NCBI GenBank assembly: GCA_002371465.1
Contig: DFIU01000008.1
Coordinates: forward strand, 1 to 23,898
Source of the DNA: Lachnospiraceae bacterium UBA3689
GTDB taxonomy: Bacteria; Bacillota; Clostridia; Lachnospirales; Lachnospiraceae
Reading direction: 5' to 3'
DNA length: 23,898 nt
A program made the translations under genes and the position numbers. Below are positions 15,684-23,411 of the stretch, piece by piece. Position 1 is the stretch's first letter, and the number at the start of each line of letters is the position of its first letter. A model generated the notes under the pieces. That model did no database searches, was not told the DNA's origin, and saw nothing but the letters and a program-made list of their open reading frames with translations.

Positions 15684-15721
15684 TCATATGAATATATTAT
15701 CATATGTTCCTTATCTGTCAA
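15684..15721 (-). promoter_or_regulatory. Promoter and ArsR-type operator of metal operon
   Basis: Minus strand: TTGACA (15716-15721), 16-base spacer, TAATAT (15694-15699). Inverted arms CATATGA and TCATATG (15685-15691, 15700-15706, eight-base gap) straddle the -10, and TTCATATGAA at 15683-15692 is a palindrome. This matches the AT-rich TGAA-containing operators of SmtB/CzrA-type repressors. Confidence 0.8.
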
Positions 15722-15779
15722 CCGTTATTTTCAAAATCAAAGCCCACAAACGCCCACCTGACATTCATAAGGCACCTTT

Positions 15780-16982
15780 TTATTGTTCAGCCGTAAGATT
15801 CACATCATAGTCCACCGCTACGAAGTCATCAAAAGGATAATCTGCAGGTTTGGTATCCTCGTAATACCCATAGAACTTCATGTCTGAAATCTGCCTGCCG
15901 AGTTCCCCAACATGACGCGAAGCTTCACTAAACCGCCTTTGCGACCGAAATTCCTCGCCATAGAGATAATTCATATGAATCTCTTCAAACGAATCATAAT
16001 TTTCCTGCAGGGTACGCGCCATGGGAAGGCAGGTCTTTAGCATCTCATCTCCGGAAAAATATCCTGCCAGATAACACATCTGTGCTACGCGCATAAGCCG
16101 CATATAATCATAAGCCATGAGACCCTTCCGCAGCCCGGACTGCTCGACAGCCGAAAGCGCCCCCTGCAGCTTCACCACATTGAACAGCATCTCATGCGTC
16201 CGTGAATATGCAAAATAATAGGACTTCTTGTCCATATCATAGAGTCCAGGATCCTTAATATCCAAGGTTGCCTGCAACGCATCTGAGCCATGATGCTTAT
16301 GATAATAGGCAGAAAACCATGGATTCACCCGCGTATATGCGCGAAGCCTTGCACGATGCCCATATTCCTGCATGGAATGAATGACAGCGATTGCGTCCTC
16401 ACGATCATGAATGCCCCAGTAGATCTTTAGCCAGTTCTCTACATCCGGCAGATTAACAGGATAGGAAAAATCAACGCCGGCAATCTGGTCTGCAGTACCT
16501 GTCTGATACCCATAAAATCCGGTCACCTTCAAAATCCACTTCATTTCGGGCGAATCTAAGGTCTCTGCACTGAGATCGCCGCCAGATTTCCCGGAAGAAT
16601 AAGAGACCAGGACATCCCGATAATCAGGATTTGGCGCCATCTGAAACCAGAACAGACAGAAGACAGATATTACCAGCAGAATACAGGCAAGCTTCTCCCA
16701 GATATGGAAAGAATGTGCCTTGTGTTTCGATGGCTCAAACGTTTTCCTTCTTACATGCGCACGAATCCTCCGCAGAAGGAATGCCCGGATTCCAAAGGCG
16801 CCAAGCATAGCGCCCAATACATAGAGAATACTGTACGTTGAATAGATATATTGTTTCCCATGCTCGATCAGCACTGCAATGACAGCCGCAATCATTGGAA
16901 GCAAATAAACCAGCACCGAAAGTACCCGAATCTTCCGGGAATACCCGGTTTCATGAATATTGTGATCTGATGACATCTGCAT
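15780..16982 (-). CDS. DUF1266-domain membrane protein
   Basis: Protein of 400 residues. Three hydrophobic helices lie near 20-40, 50-70 and 95-115, the last two separated by a very basic loop (LLRRIRAHVRRKTFEPSKHK). The long soluble C-terminal part contains WGIHDREDAIAVIHSMQEYGHRARL, the hallmark of DUF1266, and a helical region with many aromatic residues. The function of the family is unknown. TAGGAG precedes the ATG at 16982. Codon use is more AT-rich than in the neighbours, and the spacer upstream is AT-rich, so it may be a later arrival. No terminator is obvious after it, and its transcript could run into the metal operon promoter. Confidence 0.78.
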   Translation of the reverse strand: MQMSSDHNIHETGYSRKIRVLSVLVYLLPMIAAVIAVLIEHGKQYIYSTYSILYVLGAMLGAFGIRAFLLRRIRAHVRRKTFEPSKHKAHSFHIWEKLACILLVISVFCLFWFQMAPNPDYRDVLVSYSSGKSGGDLSAETLDSPEMKWILKVTGFYGYQTGTADQIAGVDFSYPVNLPDVENWLKIYWGIHDREDAIAVIHSMQEYGHRARLRAYTRVNPWFSAYYHKHHGSDALQATLDIKDPGLYDMDKKSYYFAYSRTHEMLFNVVKLQGALSAVEQSGLRKGLMAYDYMRLMRVAQMCYLAGYFSGDEMLKTCLPMARTLQENYDSFEEIHMNYLYGEEFRSQRRFSEASRHVGELGRQISDMKFYGYYEDTKPADYPFDDFVAVDYDVNLTAEQ

Positions 16983-17317
16983 TGTATTCTATTCTCCTAT
17001 CGTTTAAACAGTATTATGATTCCAGTTATATTTGTTCGCCTTAAGGAAACAGATTCGCCGCAAGCTTCGCCTTAATCTGTAAGCTTCTTATTTGCGATAT
17101 ACCCCTGCACTCGGAAATATTCTGATATTGACTCATGTCATCGGGACCTTCCATTTTTTCATCTGCTCCCATTATACGTCAAAAACCCCTTCAAAAGGGG
17201 TTGGATTCTGCCTCTTTTGAAAGGATTTTCACCTTGACTAATTTCTGATTTTTGAGATAATAGAAACGGAATTATGAAACTTTTTAATAGCATATATGTA
17301 TGTTCGTCATATTTTAA
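16983..17317. promoter_or_regulatory. Divergent spacer of DUF1266 and LysR genes
   Basis: The LysR gene has TTGACT (17234-17239), a 16-base spacer and GATAAT (17256-17261). Dyad ACAGATT/AATCTGT (17049-17055, 17074-17080) encloses a GC-rich segment, and the 10-mer TTCGCCTTAA occurs twice (17036, 17066), upstream of the DUF1266 gene. CATATATGTATG near 17291 could be a LysR-type site. No clear promoter is visible for the DUF1266 gene, though TATAAC near 17025 is possible. Confidence 0.5.
17181..17202 (-). terminator. Orphan terminator-like hairpin, minus orientation
   Basis: Arms AACCCCTT/AAGGGGTT (17184-17191, 17195-17202), three-base loop, followed on the minus strand by TTTTT (17181-17185). 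No minus gene ends just before it; the overlapping 93-residue minus frame runs through the LysR gene start and is not credible. Confidence 0.6.
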
Positions 17318-17332
17318 ATGAAAGTGACTATC

Positions 17333-18220
17333 ATGAAAGATACGCCCAACCATTATGAAATTTTCCTGAAAGTCGTCGAGACCGGCAACATTTCCAAAGC
17401 CTCCGAGGCGCTCGACTACACCCAGTCCGGCATCAGCCATGTCATCTCCGCCCTGGAAAAGAGTGTTGGTTTCAAGCTCTTTGTCCGCAGCAGCAACGGA
17501 GTGGCGCTGACCGACAACGGCCGCAAGCTGGTGCCCCTCATCCAGAACATCGTCAACCAGCAGCAGCTTTTAAAGCAGGAGGTCTTCGACATCAACCACC
17601 AGGTCGGCGGCAAGCTGAGAATCGGCAGCTTCACCTCCGCCACCACTCTCTGGATGCCGCAGCTGATCGCCCACTTCCACCGGAATTATCCGGATGTGGA
17701 GCTGGAAATTGTGGACGGAAATTACGCGGATATCAAGCACTGGCTGCGCCACGGCAGAATCGACGCCGGCTTTTTGGCGGGTCAGGTCGAGGACAGCTTC
17801 ATCTTTCATGGACTGATCCGCGATCCCCTCCTGGTTGTCATGTCCCAGGACCATCCCCTGGCTCAAAAGGAGGTCGTCACCCTTGACGACGTGGTCTCCT
17901 ACCCTATTATTTTGCAGCCGGAGGGCTACAACATCGATATGAGGGCAATTTTGAACAAGGCGTCCGGTCCCTACGACATCCGCTACAACCTGCGGGACGA
18001 CATTTCCATCCTGTCCTTTGTCGACAGCGGGCTGGGCATCAGTATTCTGCCGGAGCTGGTTTTAAAGAGCCAGCAATCCGACATCACCCGTCGCCCCCTC
18101 TCGCCTGCCGAATCCCGCAATATCGGAATCGCGACGCTGCCGACGCAAAATTCCATCCTGGTAAAATTATTCGTCACCTATATGAGAGATCTCCTCAAGG
18201 AAAAAGGGACTCTTGCCTGA
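17333..18220 (+). CDS. LysR-family transcriptional regulator
   Basis: Protein of 295 residues. The N-terminal winged helix is clear: NHYEIFLKVVETGNISKASEALDYTQSGISHVISALEKSVGFKLFVRSSNGVALTDNG. A periplasmic-binding-like effector domain follows from about residue 85 (GKLRIGSFTSATTLWMPQLIAHFHRNYPDVELEIVDGN) to the end (GLGISILPELVL). Start at 17333 is preferred because a weak GAAAGTGA site precedes it; the in-frame ATG at 17318 has none. Neither neighbour is an obvious metabolic target, so the effector and regulon are unknown. The stop codon lies within the loop of a strong terminator. Confidence 0.9.
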   Translation: MKDTPNHYEIFLKVVETGNISKASEALDYTQSGISHVISALEKSVGFKLFVRSSNGVALTDNGRKLVPLIQNIVNQQQLLKQEVFDINHQVGGKLRIGSFTSATTLWMPQLIAHFHRNYPDVELEIVDGNYADIKHWLRHGRIDAGFLAGQVEDSFIFHGLIRDPLLVVMSQDHPLAQKEVVTLDDVVSYPIILQPEGYNIDMRAILNKASGPYDIRYNLRDDISILSFVDSGLGISILPELVLKSQQSDITRRPLSPAESRNIGIATLPTQNSILVKLFVTYMRDLLKEKGTLA

Positions 18221-18233
18221 CAAGGGTCCCTTT
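18203..18233. terminator. Bidirectional terminator, LysR / BI-1 genes
   Basis: A 13-bp stem with one G-U pair, arms 18203-18215 and 18221-18233, five-base loop. It is flanked by A5 on the left and TTT on the right, and separates two convergent genes. The LysR stop codon is in the loop. Confidence 0.85.
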
Positions 18234-18250
18234 CTCCATTTAATTTTTCC

Positions 18251-19075
18251 TTATCGTCTGCGGCTGTTGCCGAAGATCCGGAGAATCCGAATGAAAAGGT
18301 TGACGAAGTCCAGATACAGGCTCAGCGCCGAGTAAATGGACGCCTTCCGCAAAAGCTCGGGCTGGGAGCTATAGTACTGGTAGTCAGCAGCGATCTTGCG
18401 GACATCGTAGGCGGTGTAGCAGATAAAAATAGCGATTCCCAGATAGCACTCCGCTACGATCAGCCCCGGCACCCTGGTCACTGCGGCGAAAATGCCGAAG
18501 ATCAGAAGGAAAATCAGAGATGCAAAGAGGTAGTTGCGGATTCTTGACAGATCCAGTTTGAAAATGGTCGCCACCGCGGTCATACCGCCAAAGAAAACGG
18601 CGGTCAGACCGAAGGCGTAAATCATCGTATCAAACTGATACGTCAGAAACAGCATGGCAAAGGTGAAGCCGTTCAGAGCGGCATAGAGGAAAAAGAGGAC
18701 CGTTGCGCCGGCTGCCGACAGCTTGCGGACCCGAAAGCCCATGACCCCGACCACAGCCAGTTCCGCGATCGCAAGGACCATCCAGACCATGGGGAAGGAA
18801 TAATATAGCCTGATGGCTGTCCCGCTTATATAAAGCCAGAAGCCGACGGCAAAGGTCAAAAAGAGACCGGCTGCCATCCAGGCGAAAGTCTTCGCCATAT
18901 AGATGGAAAAGGTATCTTTACTTCCAAATACGGAAGATCCCCTGCCATTTGCGAAAAATGGATCATTTCCCTGAGGATCAAAGGAATTGTCCCGATAAGT
19001 CCGGAAATTCCGGTCATTTTGTTTAAAATCAGATCGATCCCCTTCATTCGGATCAAAAGGATTTATATTACTCAT
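18251..19075 (-). CDS. Bax inhibitor-1 / YccA family membrane protein
   Basis: Protein of 274 residues. A polar, Asn/Asp/Phe-rich cytosolic tail of about 50 residues (NPFDPNEGDRSDFKQNDRNF) is followed by seven hydrophobic helices, the normal count for the family. The end FVNLFIRILRIFGNSRRR and the YLDFVN motif are diagnostic: LYLDFVNLFI is the conserved last segment of BI-1/YbhL/YccA proteins. Relatives such as BsYetJ are pH-sensitive calcium leak channels; activity here is inferred. ATG at 19075 is chosen, since AAAGGAG lies nine bases upstream; the longer frame would use a TTG too close to the ribosome site. Single gene. Confidence 0.93.
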   Translation of the reverse strand: MSNINPFDPNEGDRSDFKQNDRNFRTYRDNSFDPQGNDPFFANGRGSSVFGSKDTFSIYMAKTFAWMAAGLFLTFAVGFWLYISGTAIRLYYSFPMVWMVLAIAELAVVGVMGFRVRKLSAAGATVLFFLYAALNGFTFAMLFLTYQFDTMIYAFGLTAVFFGGMTAVATIFKLDLSRIRNYLFASLIFLLIFGIFAAVTRVPGLIVAECYLGIAIFICYTAYDVRKIAADYQYYSSQPELLRKASIYSALSLYLDFVNLFIRILRIFGNSRRR

Positions 19076-19198
19076 AGACAAAGGCTCCTTTCTGTTTTTA
19101 TCTATTCTATTTGTTTTTCCTGAAATGTCAAAGAAAAATCCTATTCATTTAAAGGGAGGCTGACTATAATAAAGAAAGCATAAGGAGGAGACAGACAG

Positions 19199-19705
19199 AT
19201 GAATCAAACAAGAACCAATCAGATCTTTATTCCCGGCATCATGATCCTCATGGGACTGATCCTGCTGCTGGCACCGGGTCACACCCTTAATTTTCTCGTG
19301 ACGCTGCTGGGCTGGGGACTGATCCTGGGCGGTATCAGCGCCCTCATTCCCGGCATTATGGCTGGCAGTGAAGCCCTGACCCTGGCAGGCATCCCTGTCA
19401 TCATCCTGGGCATCTTCTTTATCAGCTCTCCCAGACTGCTCGTCGCCTTTATTCCCATCCTGGTCGGCCTAGGCATGGTCGTCAGCGGCGGCCGCAATCT
19501 CTACTATGCCTGGACAGGCCGCTTTGCCATGAATTATGATCCCCGACGGGACGTATTGATCAGCGTCATTGCCATCGCTTTGGGACTGCTCATTTTGATC
19601 AACCCCTTCAAAACAGTCGAAACCATCGTCATGCTGATCGGCATTGCCCTCATCTATAACGGCGTCACCTCTCTCTTGGTCCGGAACCGGAGATATCTCA
19701 AGTAG
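19199..19705 (+). CDS. HdeD/DUF308-family small membrane protein
   Basis: Protein of 168 residues made of about six short hydrophobic helices rich in Gly, Leu and Ile (GIMILMGLILLLAPG, LVTLLGWGLILGGISALI, ILVGLGMVVSG, IAIALGLLILINP, IVMLIGIALIYNGVTSLLV). The repeated LGxxLIxxG patterns are typical of HdeD/DUF308 proteins, which in enterobacteria are tied to acid stress; the role here is unknown. Strong AAGGAGGAG ribosome site. TATAAT at 19165-19170 lies at promoter distance but with a poor -35. Ends with a basic NRRYLK tail. Confidence 0.9.
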   Translation: MNQTRTNQIFIPGIMILMGLILLLAPGHTLNFLVTLLGWGLILGGISALIPGIMAGSEALTLAGIPVIILGIFFISSPRLLVAFIPILVGLGMVVSGGRNLYYAWTGRFAMNYDPRRDVLISVIAIALGLLILINPFKTVETIVMLIGIALIYNGVTSLLVRNRRYLK

Positions 19706-19755
19706 GGCTAGTTATCATTACCATGAAGCCACTATTGTCATAGCTTTAAACTACC

Positions 19756-19844
19756 GGGGTTTGTAAGGTCTTTATGGAATTGCTTGTAAACCCCTGGAGA
19801 AAGCAAAGGAGAGATCACAGGAAAAAGCTGCGGTCTCTCCTTTG
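19756..19844 (+). terminator. Two hairpins downstream of HdeD-like gene
   Basis: Hairpin one pairs 19756-19767 with 19783-19794 (12 bp, two of them G-U). Hairpin two pairs 19804-19814 with 19834-19844 (11 bp perfect, extendable) and is followed by TTGTTGTCT. The second is probably a terminator serving the HdeD-like gene and perhaps the convergent gene. The reason for the first is not clear. The rest of 19706-19939 shows nothing else I can name. Confidence 0.6.
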
Positions 19845-19939
19845 TTGTCTGCCTATCGCAATAACTTTAAGATGGACAACTGCGTCCGTCCCAAGCTATC
19901 ACGCAAGGCTCATTGCCTTTCTTTCTGCTGCCGTTTTTG

Positions 19940-20275
19940 TCACCGTTCAAACTTGAAATAGACCAGGACGGCATCCTCCGCCTTGTGAACCCAGACAGCC
20001 GTATCCTCATCTCCGACGCTTTCCAAAGAGGAGATCTCATAGCGGCCGTACTCATGCCCCGGGCGGGAGACCTTTCCATGATCAGCGGCATCCCCATAGT
20101 TTCCTTCCTGGAAAGAGGCGACCGCGTCAATCACCTTCTGCAGGTCCTCATCTCCCATGAATTCTTCCCGAATTCCTCTTGAAAGATAGACCGGCTCCCC
20201 ATTGACATTGCCATAGAGGGCGGTCCCAAATCCCTTCTTTTTAACAGTAGCCTTCAGTTCTTCAAAGTCCTTCAT
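19940..20275 (-). CDS. Small hypothetical protein (111 residues)
   Basis: Not recognised. The start at 20275 (MKDFEEL) is well supported by AGAGGAGG; the longer frame to 20359 lacks support. It opens with a helix (FEELKATVKKKGFGTALYG), then a GNVNGEPVYLSRGIREEFMGDEDLQKVIDAVASF segment, and ends in beta strands WVHKAEDAVLVYFKFER. No membrane segment, signal peptide or cysteine is seen, so it should be cytosolic and acidic. It lies after the hydrogenase-GTPase operon in the same direction but 274 bases away, with a possible promoter in between, so it is probably separate. Confidence 0.78.
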   Translation of the reverse strand: MKDFEELKATVKKKGFGTALYGNVNGEPVYLSRGIREEFMGDEDLQKVIDAVASFQEGNYGDAADHGKVSRPGHEYGRYEISSLESVGDEDTAVWVHKAEDAVLVYFKFER

Positions 20276-20549
20276 CCGTCTGCCTCCTCTAAGAAAACCT
20301 ATATGTGCCGCCACGAAAAAGCGGCAAAACAGAAGTTTTGATAAAAACAAAGATCCCAATCACTGATTTGATATACCAAGTATCGATCTTACTTGATCAT
20401 ATTATAACGCCGGGTCCCTGCCTTTGTCACTCCGGACATCCGGTTTTCCACCGTTCAGGCGTTATCTATGCTGCGCAGCTCCCCCCTCTAAAGCAACAGA
20501 TACAAAAATATTCGTTTTCCAACACAGCATCATAGGCTTTAAAACCGGA
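20276..20549. promoter_or_regulatory. Structured spacer after the GTPase gene
   Basis: Inverted arms ATAACGCC/GGCGTTAT (20404-20411, 20458-20465) close a 62-base element with an inner CCGGA/TCCGG dyad (20432-20443). A second 10-bp perfect pair, ATCCGGTTTT/AAAACCGGAT (20438-20447, 20541-20550), is incompatible with the first. A possible minus promoter reads TGACAA (20424-20429), 17-base spacer, TATAAT (20401-20406). No ordinary terminator is seen after the GTPase stop. Confidence 0.45.
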
Positions 20550-21527
20550 TCACTTCATATCTTCCGTTCTCTGGGCAGTCAAGGGGTCGACACCCAGGTA
20601 GCGGTTCAACTGCTGCCTATTCAGCTTTTCCCCGATTACGATAAGGACCTCCTGCCCTTTTTCGATCGGCACCGTATCGATCCGGTTCCTGGTCGCATTC
20701 GCCTCGTACCAGCTGCCGTCTTCCCGCTTCATAAAGCCCTTGATCCGCATGACATTGCCGCAGGAAGGATCCGCCATCAAGGCACCGATCTTGTCCCTCA
20801 GCTCCTCCTCCGGATAGCTTTGGTTCATATAAAAGACGGTCTCAAAGCTGCCGTTTCCAAAGATAGGCAGCTTCAGATGGTCGTGGAGACTGACCCCTGC
20901 TGCCTCAATCTTTTGATAGTCCTCATCGTTCCAGTCCTCCCAGCTGCTCGCCAGGACATCCCTGCCCAAAACAAACTCCCGGTCGCAATGGAAGGCGGCA
21001 AGGGCGTCATTCATATGCGCCACGGTCGCTTTGATCTCCCCATCCTTAGCCAGCTGGGTCTTGCTCAGTACGACCACGCCGGCGTCCGCGATTTCAGAGG
21101 TCAACACATAGTCAGACTCTCTTGAAAGCTTTATCTCCAGTCTGGCGTCAATGATGGAAATGATGCTGCCGATCTCGTACCACTGATCGAGCGGGGCTTC
21201 GTGCAGAACATCGAAAAATTCATCGACGTCGTAGATGCCCGAAGGCTCGACCAGGACCCGGTCAAAGCCCATCATGCCCAGGTTGATCAGCTTGGTCCGA
21301 AACCTCCTCTTATGGCAGTCGTAGTCTTCACCTCCCACTACCATTTCCAGTTCACAGTTGGGGCCTTCCAGATCTGCCAGCAGCATCATATCGACGTTGA
21401 TCGCCCCGAAATCATTTTCCACAATCGCGATCCGCTTTCCGCTGTCGATCAGGTGCCTGGCGTATTGTTTGATAAAAGTCGTCTTACCCGATCCCAAAAA
21501 CCCTGTAATTAAATCAATTTTTACCAT
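20550..21527 (-). CDS. G3E-family (COG0523/CobW-like) GTPase
   Basis: Protein of 325 residues. Walker A GFLGSGKTT (9-17), the acidic segment VENDFGAINVDMMLL, the VEPSG motif (93-97) and a LSKTQL guanine-specificity strand near 154 place it among the G3E GTPases that serve metal insertion (HypB, UreG, CobW, COG0523). The C-terminal part resembles the CobW C-terminal domain. The CxCC metal motif usual in COG0523 is replaced by GGEDYDCHKRRF with one Cys (71) followed by His. It starts 19 bases after the hydrogenase gene, so they share an operon. A metal-cofactor or maturation role for the hydrogenase is inferred. Ribosome site is weak. Confidence 0.88.
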   Translation of the reverse strand: MVKIDLITGFLGSGKTTFIKQYARHLIDSGKRIAIVENDFGAINVDMMLLADLEGPNCELEMVVGGEDYDCHKRRFRTKLINLGMMGFDRVLVEPSGIYDVDEFFDVLHEAPLDQWYEIGSIISIIDARLEIKLSRESDYVLTSEIADAGVVVLSKTQLAKDGEIKATVAHMNDALAAFHCDREFVLGRDVLASSWEDWNDEDYQKIEAAGVSLHDHLKLPIFGNGSFETVFYMNQSYPEEELRDKIGALMADPSCGNVMRIKGFMKREDGSWYEANATRNRIDTVPIEKGQEVLIVIGEKLNRQQLNRYLGVDPLTAQRTEDMK

Positions 21528-21546
21528 CTATGCCCACATTTCTTTT

Positions 21547-23106
21547 TTATTCTTCCGGGCCCAGCTTTTCCATTTCCTCAAAATCATGCTCCAGATTCTG
21601 AAGAGATGGAATCCAATGCGCGTAAGTCGTCTCCGCCGCCTGTTTGAAATTCGCCTCATCCATCGACTTTTTCAAGTTAGTCCTGGACTGGACGACAGGC
21701 TTTAAGGTCCCCGCGCCGGCGATACAGCCGCCCGGACAAGCCATGCCCTCCAGCAGGCAGCCATTGTATTTTTTGGACTTGGTGGCGATCATCATCATTT
21801 TCTTGCATTCGGCAAGACCGTCCGCCTGCACAACCCCGACCTCTCGGTCCGGATCGACCTTCTTAATGTAATTGACGACAGCCTGCGCGACGCCGCCGCT
21901 TGCCGCAAATCCGCGGCCGTCTGAGCTTGCCTCATTTAAGGGCTCGTCCTCCGGAAGTTGCTCAAAATCAATTTCCTTCGCGTCAAACATACCCGCTACT
22001 TCCTCGAATGTCAACGTGAAGTCCACGAAGCTCTTGACCGAACCGCGGCTCGCCTCCTGCTTCTTGGAAAGGCAGGGTCCGATAAAGGCAATCTTGCACT
22101 CCGGATGGTGCTTCTTCAAAAGCCGGGCGGTCAGAACCATGGGCGTCAGCGCCATGGAAATGGTCTCCGCGTAATCCGGAAAGAGCTTCTTTGCCATCAT
22201 GGACCAGGCCGGACAGCAGGAGGTCCCCATAAAGGGCATATGCTCCGGCACTTCCCGCAGAAAATGCCCGCTCTCTTCAATCGTGCAGAGATCCGCCCCG
22301 ACCGCCACTTCCGCGACGTCTTTAAATCCCAAAGCTTTAAAGGCGGACCGCATCCTGGTCTGTGTCAGCTTGGGACCGTACTGTCCGGCAATGGCGGGAG
22401 CGACAATCGCGTAGACCGGGGTCTCAGACTTGATTGCCTGAATGGTCTGATAGATCTGACCCTTATCCACAATCGCCGCAAAGGGACAGCTGACCAGACA
22501 CTGACCGCAGGCGACACACTTCCTGGGATCAATGGAAGCCCGATTATACTCATCCTTGCCGATGGCGCCGACTCCGCAGGCTGCAACGCAGGGGCGCTCC
22601 TGCCGGATGATGGCATGGTAGGGACAGGCGTCGGCACAGCGCCCGCAGCGGATGCACTTGCTGTCATCGATCAGGGAATGACCGTCGACGATGTGGATCG
22701 CGTCCTTGGGGCAGACTTCCGTGCAGGGATGTTCCAGACAGCCCTGGCACCCGTTTGTCACAAAGACCCGCTTATCCGGGCAGGCGTGGCAGGCGAAACG
22801 GATCACGTTAATCAGGGGCGGTTCATAGTATTTTTCGGCAATCATGCTCTCTTCAATGCCGTCCGAGAGCAGAGTATGTTCCGAAAGCGGCCGAAAGCCC
22901 ATGCCCATCGCCGCCCTAAGCCGCTCTCCTACAATTGCGCGTTCGATAAAAATATTCTCCCGATAGGTCCCGATCTCACCCGGTATAATCTTGTAGGGCA
23001 GCTCGTCCAGTTTTTCCGGCCCCCCGCCCGTATACGCCAGCCGTGCAATTTCCTCAAAAACACGCCTGCGGAGCTTGGCTTTGTCGGTTGTCTCTATCCC
23101 TCGCAT
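21547..23106 (-). CDS. [FeFe]-hydrogenase, group B-like, with four Fe-S cysteine clusters
   Basis: Protein of 519 residues. The H-cluster motifs are TSCCPAW (295-301), GPCLSKKQEA (343-352) and EGMACPGGCIAGAG (453-466), all with their ligand cysteines. Upstream are Cys-rich sites: CQGCLEHPCTEVCP (120-133), CIRCGRCADACP (151-162), CVAAC (173-177) and CVACGQCLVSCP (197-208), so several [4Fe-4S] centres. The N-terminal 100 residues are the extra domain seen in group B1/B3 enzymes. It should reduce protons or oxidise H2 in the cytosol; the electron partner is unknown and group B enzymes are poorly studied. Start at 23106, ten bases after AGGAGG; the ATG at 23127 lacks a ribosome site. Confidence 0.93.
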   Translation of the reverse strand: MRGIETTDKAKLRRRVFEEIARLAYTGGGPEKLDELPYKIIPGEIGTYRENIFIERAIVGERLRAAMGMGFRPLSEHTLLSDGIEESMIAEKYYEPPLINVIRFACHACPDKRVFVTNGCQGCLEHPCTEVCPKDAIHIVDGHSLIDDSKCIRCGRCADACPYHAIIRQERPCVAACGVGAIGKDEYNRASIDPRKCVACGQCLVSCPFAAIVDKGQIYQTIQAIKSETPVYAIVAPAIAGQYGPKLTQTRMRSAFKALGFKDVAEVAVGADLCTIEESGHFLREVPEHMPFMGTSCCPAWSMMAKKLFPDYAETISMALTPMVLTARLLKKHHPECKIAFIGPCLSKKQEASRGSVKSFVDFTLTFEEVAGMFDAKEIDFEQLPEDEPLNEASSDGRGFAASGGVAQAVVNYIKKVDPDREVGVVQADGLAECKKMMMIATKSKKYNGCLLEGMACPGGCIAGAGTLKPVVQSRTNLKKSMDEANFKQAAETTYAHWIPSLQNLEHDFEEMEKLGPEE

Positions 23107-23160
23107 ACTACTTAGTCCTCCTGCCATCGTGCATTATTACGAATATAAGCATCTGATTTT

Positions 23161-23189
23161 AGTATATTCCGTCAGAAAGACCTGCACAA
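23161..23189 (-). promoter_or_regulatory. Putative promoter of hydrogenase operon
   Basis: Minus strand: weak -35 TTGTGC (23184-23189), 17-base spacer, -10 TATACT (23161-23166), about 50 bases before the start codon. Called by eye. The remaining spacer to 23410 shows nothing else I can name. Confidence 0.5.
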
Positions 23190-23411
23190 CCGGAATTTTG
23201 ATACGACCTTTATCAAATTTCGCTACCTTTATCCTCTCGATTGCTTCGCTCAGTCCTTTTGACTTCCCTAATTCATTCTTTTTCTTAATTTTATGCTAAC
23301 TAAGAGGCCGGTCTTATTGCCGCAGCCTCAAAAACACTGATTTATCTGCCAGTAAACATTCAACGATCCTTACCTTTTCTACCAGATCAATCTCGCTTTT
23401 TCCGAACATAG

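Noticed and set aside
17159..17440. Minus frame of 93 codons overlapping the LysR start
   Set aside because: No ribosome site, it runs through a terminator hairpin and over the HTH coding region.
19774..19956. Plus frame of 60 codons after the HdeD-like gene
   Set aside because: It begins inside a hairpin loop, reads through a second hairpin and encodes an Arg/Ser-rich product with no family likeness.
20404..20465. Miniature transposon with ATAACGCC ends
   Set aside because: No flanking target duplication is visible and only one copy occurs in the window, so kept only as an RNA or palindromic element finding.
21958..23115. Plus-strand open frame of 385 codons opposite the hydrogenase gene
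   Set aside because: Antisense to a gene with all H-cluster and Fe-S motifs; its product has no recognisable domain.
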